42,762 bases of DNA from a virus, in IMG/VR virus record IMGVR_UViG_3300043411_001592, positions 1 to 42,762 of that record; one strand, 5' to 3'. The notes beneath the pieces were generated by a model, which had not been told where the DNA came from, ran no database searches, and saw only the letters and a program-made list of their open reading frames with translations. This document shows, in pieces, positions 25,763 to 32,289 of this stretch. Within the stretch, counting starts at the first letter, position 1, and every line of letters begins with the position of its first letter. The position numbers and the translations under genes are program-made.

Positions 25763-26223
25763 ACCTGACCGCACACTTCACCCTCGCCGAGCTCACCTGG
25801 ACCAACACCGGACTCCCGAACGACGCCGACGCCGACGAGACGTGCCGGCTCCGCGCGCTCTGCTCGGCAGCGCTCCAGCCGTTCCGCGAGAAAGTGGGCC
25901 GACTCCAGGTCACGAGCGGCTTCCGCTCCCTCGCGGTGAACAACCGCCTGCGCGAGCTCGGCAAGTCCGCGTCCCTCACGAGCCAGCATCTTCTCGGCGA
26001 GGCGGCCGACGTGGTGCCGCTCGACATGCCGTTGATGTCCGCGTGGGGCACCCTCGTGCAGATGGTGCGCGCCGGGCTCCCGATCGACCAGGCCATCATC
26101 TACACGGGGCGGCCGACCGGGGGCGGGTGGATTCACCTCTCCCACAGCGCCACGCGCTGCCGCCGGGAGCTGTTGGAGCAGCCGTTCGCCAAGCCGGGGC
26201 AGTACCCGACGTGGAAGGGCTAG
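25759..26223 (+). CDS. Endolysin-type M15 peptidase
   Basis: This 154-residue protein contains the M15 zinc peptidase signature: SGFRSLAVN (53-61), H77 and D84 in SQHLLGEAADV, and H126 in WIHLSH. These three should bind zinc. M15 enzymes cut D-Ala peptide bonds in peptidoglycan, releasing phage at the end of infection. The catalytic glutamate normally found shortly before the last WxH is not obvious here (DQAIIYTG). There is no signal peptide, so export would depend on the holin. It is the last gene of the late block; the minus-strand operon ends seven bases downstream. Confidence 0.78.
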   Translation: MNLTAHFTLAELTWTNTGLPNDADADETCRLRALCSAALQPFREKVGRLQVTSGFRSLAVNNRLRELGKSASLTSQHLLGEAADVVPLDMPLMSAWGTLVQMVRAGLPIDQAIIYTGRPTGGGWIHLSHSATRCRRELLEQPFAKPGQYPTWKG

Positions 26224-26229
26224 GCCGGC

Positions 26230-26616
26230 TCATCGCCGCTCCTTGCAGAGGTGAGCTCGGTGTCCGACGAGCTCACCCTCGGGGTTGAGGATCACGCGGG
26301 ACTTGTGCCCGCTGTCGAAGTAGAGCACCACCACGGCGCCCTTCCCGTGGTACGACGCGCGGACCTCGGGCGGGTCCCACGTGACTCGGTGCCCCCAAGG
26401 GTTGGCCCACCGCAGGACGGGCGCCCCGCAGTCGCGGCACGTCCCCTGGACGGGCGGGGCAGCTCCAGCTCGCGCCATCCGGCCGCGTCCCCGACCGACC
26501 GGCCGCGGAGGGGCGGGCGCCACCTCGCGCGGCTGCTCGGGACGGAAGCTCGCGACCAGTTCCGCCGCGTCGTCGGACGGCAGCGGCTTGGTGCGGAAAT
26601 GGTCGTACTTACCCAC
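26230..26616 (-). CDS. Hypothetical protein with a CxxC site, last gene of the recombination operon
   Basis: The start chosen is GTG at 26616, which overlaps the TAA of the upstream gene, giving 128 residues. A zinc-ribbon-like half site (CRDCGAP) lies mid-protein and a Pro/Arg linker precedes it. A later region (RASYHGKGAVVVLYFDSGHK) is beta-like, and another Cys comes near the end. No family is recognised. A nucleic-acid contact role is possible given the operon. Confidence 0.6.
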   Translation of the reverse strand: MGKYDHFRTKPLPSDDAAELVASFRPEQPREVAPAPPRPVGRGRGRMARAGAAPPVQGTCRDCGAPVLRWANPWGHRVTWDPPEVRASYHGKGAVVVLYFDSGHKSRVILNPEGELVGHRAHLCKERR

Positions 26617-26950
26617 GGGCGCGGCTCGTGCGGTAGTGCTGGCGGAGCCACTGGAGCAGCTCCGCACGGGACGCAGTCCACCCGGTGGCGACCGGCCGGC
26701 CACCGACGACCCTCACGACATGCCACCCGAGCGGGTGGGGGCCTTCCGTCAGGGCGAGCGCGTCGGGACCCAGGTAGACGATGAGCTCGCCGTTGTCGTA
26801 GACACCGTGCATGTCGAGCTGGTCGACGACCGCACGCACCCACGCCGTCTCGGCCGGGTCCGCCGACACCGCCCGGGCCAGCGCCACCAGCCCGACCGTC
26901 GCCACCGCCACCAGCACGCCGCCGATGAGGCCGGCCTCGATGGGGGTCAT
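26609..26950 (-). CDS. Small protein with N-terminal membrane anchor
   Basis: ATG 26950 sits in an ATGA overlap with the upstream gene. The 113-residue protein starts with a hydrophobic segment (residues ~5-28, GLIGGVLVAVATVGLVALA) and then a soluble domain with VDQLDMHGVYDNGELIVYLG and a terminal basic helix. It is probably a single-pass membrane protein with a cytoplasmic or external domain. Function is unknown; early phage membrane proteins sometimes modify the host envelope or block superinfection. Confidence 0.65.
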   Translation of the reverse strand: MTPIEAGLIGGVLVAVATVGLVALARAVSADPAETAWVRAVVDQLDMHGVYDNGELIVYLGPDALALTEGPHPLGWHVVRVVGGRPVATGWTASRAELLQWLRQHYRTSRARG

Positions 26951-27513
26951 GGCGCACCGTCCGTCGCCAGGTGCGGCCGGTCGAGGTCGAGGTCGGCGTC
27001 GACCGACGACGGGACCTCGTCCCACGCCGCGGCGTCCTCCTCCGGGATCGGGGCGACGAGGCCCGGCTGCAAGCCGACCCGGATGCGCTCGAACTCGGCG
27101 ACCGAGTCCACCAGGACGAACGGGTGCGGCCCGTGCAGCGAGCACTCTTCGTGGACAGCGCACCACCCAACGCCCGACGGGTCGACGAGGTCGGCCCGGG
27201 TCGTGCACCCGCGCTCACCGCACGCCGGCCGGCCGACGTACGGCACGATCTGCCGCAGCGTGCGGAGGTCGACCCACCCGTCGTTAACCGCCGCGGCCCA
27301 CCGCGCGCTCACGTCGACCGCCACGGCTGACTCGTGCGCAGCCAAGATGGCGGTCAGCTCCGGCGGAAGCTGGACCACCAGCTGCACCTTCGGGCCGTGA
27401 GGCATGAGCGACAGCCGGGCCTGTTCCGGTCGGTTGATGACCAGGACGAGCCGTCCGGCCTTCCAGTGCGTATGCCAACCCTTGCCCCTGGGTCCGGCTT
27501 CGAACTCCATCAT
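26947..27513 (-). CDS. Hypothetical protein downstream of RecT
   Basis: The start is ATG 27513, overlapping the recT stop as ATGA. The 188-residue protein has a central Cys cluster (RPACGERGCTTRADL and GWCAVHEECSLHG) consistent with a metal site. The first ~60 residues include strands KVQLVVQLPPELTAIL; the tail is acidic. It is unfamiliar. It may take part in recombination or DNA protection, but only its place in the operon supports that. Confidence 0.68.
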   Translation of the reverse strand: MMEFEAGPRGKGWHTHWKAGRLVLVINRPEQARLSLMPHGPKVQLVVQLPPELTAILAAHESAVAVDVSARWAAAVNDGWVDLRTLRQIVPYVGRPACGERGCTTRADLVDPSGVGWCAVHEECSLHGPHPFVLVDSVAEFERIRVGLQPGLVAPIPEEDAAAWDEVPSSVDADLDLDRPHLATDGAP

Positions 27514-28814
27514 GGCTCACCCCGGAGCCGGCGGCTGGGCAGCTTCGCGAGCAGCGCCGAGAGCTTCTCGTCGGGGAGCCCCGCGAGGATGGGTCCGTCG
27601 CCGTCGATCTCGATGCCGCCGACCTCCACGCAGGCGCGCGCGATGATCTCGGGGCCGTCCTCCTCCGCTTCGAGGAGGGAGATGGTGTCGGTGAGCTGGA
27701 CGATGAGCGGAGCGGCGGGCGGCGTCTCCACTTCCGGCGGCGGGTCCGCGGGGATGGCGGGGGTGTACACCACCGTCTCGTTCTCCGTCACGTGCCAGAA
27801 CCCGGCGGCCTTCCCGACCCGGATGACCTCCTGGTACCGGTTCTCGGGCATCTTGGAGACCACCAGCACCTCGCGGAGGCGCTTGCGGAACGCCTCCGAT
27901 GGGATCTTGACGGGGTCCCCCTTCGGGTTCTTCTCGGCCAGGAGCTTGTGGACCAAGTCCGCCGCTGCCTTCGGGTCGAAGTCCCGCTCACCTGCCGGCT
28001 TGGCCGCCGGCTCCGCTGCACCCTGCTCCCGCTCGTTGGAGTGACTGCTGTTGTTCTGGGGGGTGGGCGCGGCAGGAGCCGGCGGCGAGGCGACGGCGGA
28101 GTGTAGCGCGGCCATCCCGAGAGCGGGGGCCGCGGTTGGCGCGGGAGCCGGGGCCGGGGTGGTGACCGACTCCACCACCAGCACGTCCGGCTCGTCCTCC
28201 ACGGGGATGCCGTGGAGAATCTCGGGCCGGTAGAGCCCGATGAGCCCGCTCGCTGCACGGTAGCGCAGCATGAGCTCGGGGTTGGTGCTGTACTTCTTGT
28301 TGCTGACCGCCCATCCTTCGGCGACGGCCATCGTCGAGTCCACCGTGTAGGTGTCGTCCGGGTCCAGCGCGGGAGACCACGCGGTGACTTCAATGTTCGG
28401 CATGCTGGCCGGCGTCTTCGCCTTCTTCGGGCGGTTCTTCCCGTTAGGCATCGACTCCCAGCCGATGATCTCCTCCCGGTTGAACTCCAGCGCGGGGGTG
28501 TCCAGGCGCTTGACGCGCCACTTCACCGCGAACCCGCTGCGGTTGCAGAGGGCGATGAGGAACTTCGTCGCCCACGACGGGCGACCGCTGATGACGTGGA
28601 TGGACTGGAGCACGAGGAACGGGTCGAGCTCCATCCTCCGCGCCACCTGGAGCGCGATCAACACGTTCGCCGGCTGCTCGCGGAACGCGTCGGGCAGGAG
28701 GCCCGAGCTCGCCAGCCGCGCGGCCACCGTGAGGGCGTGGCCGAACGCGTCGGGGTCCCACAAGATGTCGCCACGGTCGCGTTCCTGGGGGACGTAGCGG
28801 GTCAATTCGTTCAC
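27510..28814 (-). CDS. recT: RecT-family single-strand annealing protein
   Basis: This 434-residue protein starts at GTG 28814 behind AGGAG. The RecT core is recognisable: NVLIALQVARRMELDPFLVL near residues 50-70, SGRPSWATKFLIALCNRSG, and the diagnostic SNKKYSTNPELMLRYRAASG plus LYRPEILHGI. RecT/Red-beta proteins coat single-stranded DNA and anneal complementary strands during phage recombination. The exonuclease partner is encoded upstream. A Pro/Ala linker (~218-255) separates the core from a C-terminal extension longer than usual, which may bind a partner such as SSB. It likely helps make concatemers and repair ends. Confidence 0.85.
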   Translation of the reverse strand: MNELTRYVPQERDRGDILWDPDAFGHALTVAARLASSGLLPDAFREQPANVLIALQVARRMELDPFLVLQSIHVISGRPSWATKFLIALCNRSGFAVKWRVKRLDTPALEFNREEIIGWESMPNGKNRPKKAKTPASMPNIEVTAWSPALDPDDTYTVDSTMAVAEGWAVSNKKYSTNPELMLRYRAASGLIGLYRPEILHGIPVEDEPDVLVVESVTTPAPAPAPTAAPALGMAALHSAVASPPAPAAPTPQNNSSHSNEREQGAAEPAAKPAGERDFDPKAAADLVHKLLAEKNPKGDPVKIPSEAFRKRLREVLVVSKMPENRYQEVIRVGKAAGFWHVTENETVVYTPAIPADPPPEVETPPAAPLIVQLTDTISLLEAEEDGPEIIARACVEVGGIEIDGDGPILAGLPDEKLSALLAKLPSRRLRGEP

Positions 28815-28935
28815 GGGGTTCTCCTGGTTGCTTCAACGGGGCCCGCGGTGCCACCCGCGGGAAGGGTGTTCAGGGCATGGTGCCCGGAACGGCGTACAGT
28901 CCGACTTCAACGGGGCCCGCCTCGGGCGGGATGCC
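28815..28935 (-). repeat. Two 16-bp repeats, each next to a GC hairpin, between exonuclease and recT
   Basis: CTTCAACGGGGCCCGC occurs at 28831-28846 and 28905-28920. Each runs into a hairpin: CCCGCGG/CCGCGGG (28842-28861) and CCCGCC/GGCGGG (28916-28930). On the minus-strand transcript both lie between the exonuclease stop and the recT ribosome site. Neither has a U-tract, so mRNA processing or partial attenuation is more likely than simple termination. Confidence 0.6.
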
Positions 28936-29820
28936 TCATCCCTCCTTCGTCCGGAAGACCCGGACGCCGTTCTTGTTGGGCCGGAAGGTCGCGAGCAACC
29001 TCCCGGTGTGGTCCACCAGCTCCGTGGCGTCACCCATCGCAGCTGTGACCTGGTTGCGCAGCAGCGACTCGTCCGACTTGAGGTCGGCGACGGTGCCGCG
29101 GATGGCGGTCAGCCGGTGGAGCCGCTGTTCGTCCTCCTCGGTGGCGGCCCGGACCTTCCCGGGCTCGGCGCCCCACCACCGCAGCGATGCGCTGGTCGAG
29201 CGGGACCCGTCGGTCATCGGCACCTTGCCGCCCACCACGTGCTCATCGTACCAGCCGCGCACCCGGTCGAGGATGGCGGCCTCGGTGGCAGCGTCGCGCT
29301 CCACCCGGTACACCTCGAACACCCGGTCGTCGCCCCACCCGGGGGCGCGGGCGAGCGCCGCGAGGTCGGCCGTGGTCCAGCCGTACATCCGGTACAGGAC
29401 GGCGAGCTGCATGAGCACCTGGACCAGGTACTCGGGCGGGATCTGGTCCGTCCCGCCTTCGCCCCACCGTTCGGGGTGGAACGACCGCGGCGCCTTCACC
29501 TCCAGCACGCGCCGGCAGCTCGCGACGTAGAAGTCGGGCCGCACGTGGAGGAACGGAATGTCGGGGTGGGAGAGACCCGGCTGGTCGAGGGCCGGACCCG
29601 GGAACACGGACACCCCCTCGCGACGCGCGTACTCCATGCCGATGAGCGGCTCCAGCATCTTGCCGAGCGCGGCATCCGGAGACGACACGTCATCGTACCG
29701 CGGCAACTGCCCAGTGAGCCGGCACCACAAGGTGAACTCGCTGGTCCACGGCTCCCCGTCGTCGGTCCGCCGCTGTAACCCTAGGAGGACTGCCACTTCG
29801 GACGCACCGATTGTGTGCAT
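28936..29820 (-). CDS. YqaJ-type viral recombinase exonuclease
   Basis: The start is ATG 29820, in an ATGA overlap with the upstream repeat gene, giving 294 residues. The YqaJ/lambda-exonuclease nuclease core is clear: GASEVAVLLGL at the start, E57/E63, D96 in RPDFYV, E107-x-K109 in VLEVKAP, and Q134/Q138 in YLVQVLMQLAV. The enzyme digests one strand of duplex ends to give single strands for the RecT partner encoded downstream. Upstream in-frame codons through the hexanucleotide tract would add a Val/Ala repeat and are rejected. The C-terminal part is helical. Confidence 0.85.
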   Translation of the reverse strand: MHTIGASEVAVLLGLQRRTDDGEPWTSEFTLWCRLTGQLPRYDDVSSPDAALGKMLEPLIGMEYARREGVSVFPGPALDQPGLSHPDIPFLHVRPDFYVASCRRVLEVKAPRSFHPERWGEGGTDQIPPEYLVQVLMQLAVLYRMYGWTTADLAALARAPGWGDDRVFEVYRVERDAATEAAILDRVRGWYDEHVVGGKVPMTDGSRSTSASLRWWGAEPGKVRAATEEDEQRLHRLTAIRGTVADLKSDESLLRNQVTAAMGDATELVDHTGRLLATFRPNKNGVRVFRTKEG

Positions 29821-30113
29821 CACCTGCCACCCTCCCGCGAGTGAGAACGCGACCGCGACCACGACCGCGACCACGACCGCGACAGCGACAGCGCCCACCA
29901 CGACCCCGACCCCGACCACGACCCCGACCACGACCCCGACCCCGACCCCGACCGCGACCGCGACCACAACCGCGACCGCGACCGCGACCGCGACCACGAC
30001 CACGACCGCGACCACGACCGCGACCGCGACCACGACCGCGACCGCGACCGCGACCGCGACCGCGACCGCGACCCCGACCGCGACCCCGACCGCGACTCCA
30101 GCAGGCGGAGCAT
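29820..30113 (-). CDS. Arg-Ser repeat protein encoded by a hexanucleotide tract
   Basis: This 97-residue ORF begins at ATG 30113, sharing one base with the upstream stop (TGATG), and ends at a TGA overlapping the exonuclease ATG. After MLRLLES it is almost entirely Ser alternating with Arg, Trp or Gly, ending HSREGGR. Such composition is like eukaryotic SR domains, suggesting RNA binding or phase-separating behaviour, but no phage parallel is known to me. The exact fit between coupled genes argues for real translation. Against it, the tract is open in every frame, and the peptide could be a mere spacer. It would be highly basic and disordered. Confidence 0.55.
   Translation of the reverse strand: MLRLLESRSGSRSGSRSRSRSRSRSRSWSRSRSWSRSWSWSRSRSRSRLWSRSRSGSGSGSWSGSWSGSGSWWALSLSRSWSRSWSRSRSHSREGGR
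29848..30096. repeat. Imperfect hexanucleotide tract, about 40 units
   Basis: The plus strand reads as GACCNC-like units (GACCGC, GACCAC, GACCCC and rarer GACAGC), with one three-base phase change near 29899. Units differ mainly at one position. Length changes by whole units preserve every frame. Simple-repeat misassembly is possible. Confidence 0.9.
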
Positions 30114-30391
30114 CACATCGTTCCCGGGACCGGATGCTGCCACACCGCGAAGTCGACGATGGCGGCCGTCGACACGAACAGGCCATCCGGGAACCGCTCG
30201 ACCTCGGCGCTGCTGCCGTCCAGCCCCATCACGAAGGCGTCGGCCATCCGGCGTCCGGTGTCCGCCACGTACGCCGCGGGGTTGAGGAACACGACTCCAT
30301 CAAGCACCTCCTCCACCGTACCGATGCAGTGGTACGTGACGGTCCGAATGAACACGTTCTGACCAATCAAATTGTCGAGTGCTTCATTCAT
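30113..30391 (-). CDS. Hypothetical protein, first gene of the recombination operon
   Basis: This 92-residue protein starts at ATG 30391 with GGAGG at good spacing. It has an Sm/SH3-like beta pattern (NVFIRTVTYHCIGTVEEVLD, GVVFLNPAAYVADTGRR) and ends FAVWQHPVPGTM. Its stop overlaps the Arg-Ser gene start. No family is recognised with confidence, though small beta-barrel proteins that bind nucleic acid can look like this. As the promoter-proximal gene it is expected to be expressed early. Confidence 0.72.
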   Translation of the reverse strand: MNEALDNLIGQNVFIRTVTYHCIGTVEEVLDGVVFLNPAAYVADTGRRMADAFVMGLDGSSAEVERFPDGLFVSTAAIVDFAVWQHPVPGTM

Positions 30392-30466
30392 CGACTACCT
30401 CCGTCCAGAAACGCTATCACTTGGCATCGAGCGGCGCAAGGTGGTATACCTCGGTGGGAGGTGATG
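30392..30466. promoter_or_regulatory. Divergent control region
   Basis: On the plus strand TTGGCA (30421-30426) and TATACC (30445-30450) are 18 bp apart, a good sigma70-like match, followed by GGGAGG for the regulator. On the minus strand GGAGG precedes the other operon; its promoter must lie here too but I cannot place the boxes firmly. The regulator made rightward probably binds here. Confidence 0.6.
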
Positions 30467-30682
30467 ATGGCTGGAGAATCGGTCGGAGACATGATCGCCC
30501 GGGCCCGGCTCGATGTCTCCATGAGCCAGGTGGAGGTGGCGAAGGCGGTTGGAGTCGCATCAAACACGCTTTCAAAGTGGGAAACGGGCGCCGCGCGGCC
30601 TCAACTGTTCCGGTTGAAGAAGCTGTGCGAAGTGCTCAAGCTGGACGAGAACACGGTGTACGCCGTGTGGAGGAAAAAGTGA
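30467..30682 (+). CDS. XRE-family helix-turn-helix regulator
   Basis: ATG 30467 is chosen over ATG 30464 because it leaves five bases after GGGAGG. The 71-residue protein is a single Cro/CI-type domain: VGDMIARARLDVSMSQVEVA, then KAVGVASNTLSKWETGAARP and LFRLKKLCEVLKLDENTVYA. That is the recognised five-helix DNA-binding fold. There is no C-terminal dimerisation or cleavage domain, so it is Cro-like rather than CI-like. It lies beside a divergent promoter region and probably represses one or both directions. The next gene overlaps it by four bases. Confidence 0.82.
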   Translation: MAGESVGDMIARARLDVSMSQVEVAKAVGVASNTLSKWETGAARPQLFRLKKLCEVLKLDENTVYAVWRKK

Positions 30683-31236
30683 GCAGTCAACCGCAGGATT
30701 CGACAGCCGTTCGGTACGTGCCGGACTTCACGAAGGCCGCCAAGAGCGGGCCGCTCGACCTGACCGCGCTGATGGTGCGGCGGGCGAAGGGCGGCGAGCT
30801 GGTGTGGGATGCCGTGGTGGAGTTCGACCTGTCCGAGGGGGTGGGTGCCGGTGAGTGGCCGCCGAACCTGGCCGCGTTCCGCACCGGCGTGGTGCGGGCC
30901 CTCGCCGAGAACGGGGGGCCCGCGTTCAAGCTCCGCCTGGAGCCGGCGCACGAGACCAAGCTGAAGGTCGAGGCGCAGGTGAACGGGGAGTCGGGCGTGG
31001 CCTTCGACGGAGGCGCCGCCCTTCGGTACATCCAGATCTCCGCGGCGGAGGGCGTGGGTTCCATCCGGTGGGTGTTCCGCCTGTTCAAGGCGGAGGCGGC
31101 CTACATCGTGGACCTGCTGGCCTCGGACGTGTGGCTCACCACGCTCCCGAAGCAAGCCGACCTGTTCGAGGTGAAGAAGCCGTTGGCCGAGGTCACCGAC
31201 CTCCCGCCGGAGGCGGGCGACGGAGAGGGGGAGTAG
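30679..31236 (+). CDS. Hypothetical protein coupled to the regulator
   Basis: Starts at GTG 30679 in a GTGA overlap with the regulator and encodes 185 residues. It is mixed alpha/beta (LDLTALMVRRAKGGELVWDA, IRWVFRLFKAEAAYIVDLL) with no cysteine, membrane span or recognisable motif. Early position and coupling suggest a role in regulation or host modification. Its 3' end overlaps a minus-strand gene by 44 bases. Confidence 0.68.
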   Translation: MSSQPQDSTAVRYVPDFTKAAKSGPLDLTALMVRRAKGGELVWDAVVEFDLSEGVGAGEWPPNLAAFRTGVVRALAENGGPAFKLRLEPAHETKLKVEAQVNGESGVAFDGGAALRYIQISAAEGVGSIRWVFRLFKAEAAYIVDLLASDVWLTTLPKQADLFEVKKPLAEVTDLPPEAGDGEGE

Positions 31237-31597
31237 GCTCCCCCTCCCACGCGGCGCGCACCGGGCGGATGACGCTCGCCACGGTGCGCTCGCAGTCCCC
31301 CTCGATGGAGCCGTCTTCGAGCTCGCCGTCCGGAACGTGCCGACCGAACGGCTCCGTCTCCATCACCGAGTACGAGCGGGCAGCGCGGAACACCCCGCTC
31401 TCCACCTCCTCGGGCCACCCTCTCTCCGGCTGCGCCGTGCGCCCGCCGAGCAGGATGAGGGGCGGCGCCGTCCGGTTGCCGACCGCGAGGTGAGTCACCC
31501 CCCACCCACGGTGGAGCAGGAGCCCGGCCAGGATGGCCCACCCCACGGCCCCCCAGAGGAAGATGAGGGGAAGCGCGACGATGAGGAATGCGTCCAC
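31193..31597 (-). CDS. Single minus-strand membrane protein inside the replication region
   Basis: GTG 31597 follows GGAGG and gives 134 residues. The N-terminus is strongly hydrophobic (AFLIVALPLIFLWGAVGWAI, then LAGLLLHRGWG), indicating one or two membrane spans, followed by a soluble tail. It is transcribed against its neighbours, and its 3' end overlaps the previous plus gene. This isolated orientation suggests separate timing, perhaps for superinfection exclusion or a lysogeny-like trait. No family is recognised. Confidence 0.6.
   Translation of the reverse strand: MDAFLIVALPLIFLWGAVGWAILAGLLLHRGWGVTHLAVGNRTAPPLILLGGRTAQPERGWPEEVESGVFRAARSYSVMETEPFGRHVPDGELEDGSIEGDCERTVASVIRPVRAAWEGEPTPPLRRPPPAGGR
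31225..31246. terminator. Bidirectional hairpin at a convergent gene end
   Basis: GAGGGGGAG (31225-31233) and CTCCCCCTC (31238-31246) form a perfect 9-bp stem with a TAGG loop spanning the stop of the plus gene and lying inside the minus gene. There is no U-tract. A terminator or stability element is likely but not certain. Confidence 0.4.
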
Positions 31598-31677
31598 GTC
31601 GACCTCCGTGACACAATCTACCTCGGCGGGGTTGCATCCGTTCCGCCGCGGTGTCACCCTGCGTCTACAGTCGGACG

Positions 31678-31748
31678 TTGCAGCGTCCCGGCAATCATGT
31701 AGGTTGGCCCATTGTGGCCTGTCGGGCTGGCGCCCCTGCAAGGGCGCC
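31678..31748 (+). promoter_or_regulatory. Promoter-like site and leader hairpin before the replication operon
   Basis: TTGCAG (31678-31683) and TAGGTT (31700-31705) are 16 bp apart. Downstream, GGCGCCC (31729-31735) pairs with GGGCGCC (31742-31748), making a 7-bp stem-loop in the leader. A strong CGGAGG then precedes the first gene at 31775. The promoter match is moderate. Confidence 0.42.
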
Positions 31749-31774
31749 GCCCGGCGAACCCTTTCGGAGGGGGC

Positions 31775-31984
31775 ATGCCTCTCGCTCTCGAAGAACACCG
31801 CCCGATGGCGGAGATTGGCGACTACGTTCCAGCGACTCATGCCGAAGGGTCCTACCTCGTGCGGTGGTTCTGCTGCGCCTGCGCCGAGCACCAGAGGGTT
31901 GGTGTTCTCCGTGGGTACAAGGCAGAGCGCGTGAGGGAACGTCGGCTCAAGAAGGCCAAGCTCCGCGCGGGGCGTGGGGAGTGA
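31775..31984 (+). CDS. Small hypothetical protein heading the replication operon
   Basis: ATG 31775, behind CGGAGGGGG, gives 69 residues and is preferred over an earlier in-frame ATG at 31712 that precedes the leader hairpin. Residues include WFCCACAEHQ, a compact Cys/His patch, and a basic tail (RVRERRLKKAKLRAGRG). This looks like a small zinc- or nucleic-acid-binding protein. The stop overlaps the next GTG by four bases. Confidence 0.62.
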   Translation: MPLALEEHRPMAEIGDYVPATHAEGSYLVRWFCCACAEHQRVGVLRGYKAERVRERRLKKAKLRAGRGE

Positions 31985-32289
31985 GCCGGCTCGACCTCGT
32001 CATCGTGACCGACGTCACGGAGCGCGGTGGGTACGTCGGGTACGAGTTCGACATGAGCTACGAGCCGGAACGGCGGGCGGCAGCGCTCATCGAGGCCGGC
32101 TACCCCCCCACCGTCGGCGAGCCCCCGGAGACCTACGCGCAGTGGGACCTCGGGCCGCCGTTCCACGGCACCGAGGACGAGCGAGCTGAGTACCTCGCTC
32201 GCGTGGCCTCCGCCGAGGGTGTACCCTTGGAGACCATCCTTCGACGGTGGCGGTGGGTGCAGGCCCTCGCTAAAGTAGGCATCCTATGA
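31981..32289 (+). CDS. Hypothetical acidic protein
   Basis: This 102-residue protein starts at GTG 31981 in a GTGA overlap and ends four bases into the initiator gene. It contains DLVIVTDVTERGGYVGYEFD and a helical C-terminus with LETILRRWRWVQALAKVG. It is unrecognised. Strict coupling to the initiator suggests co-regulation in replication. Confidence 0.65.
   Translation: MSRLDLVIVTDVTERGGYVGYEFDMSYEPERRAAALIEAGYPPTVGEPPETYAQWDLGPPFHGTEDERAEYLARVASAEGVPLETILRRWRWVQALAKVGIL

Noticed and set aside
29821-30186. Val/Ala repeat extension upstream of the exonuclease in its own frame
   Set aside because: The extension passes through the hexanucleotide tract, which is open in every frame. The YqaJ family starts near the internal ATG 29820, which is coupled to the preceding stop.
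29558-30362. Long plus-strand ORFs across the hexanucleotide tract (Thr/Ala and Arg/Pro repeats)
   Set aside because: They lie antisense to the exonuclease and have no ribosome site or coupling. They exist because the tract has no stop codons on either strand.
31712-31774. Upstream start of the 69-residue gene at ATG 31712
   Set aside because: The region contains a strong leader hairpin, while ATG 31775 has a much better ribosome site.
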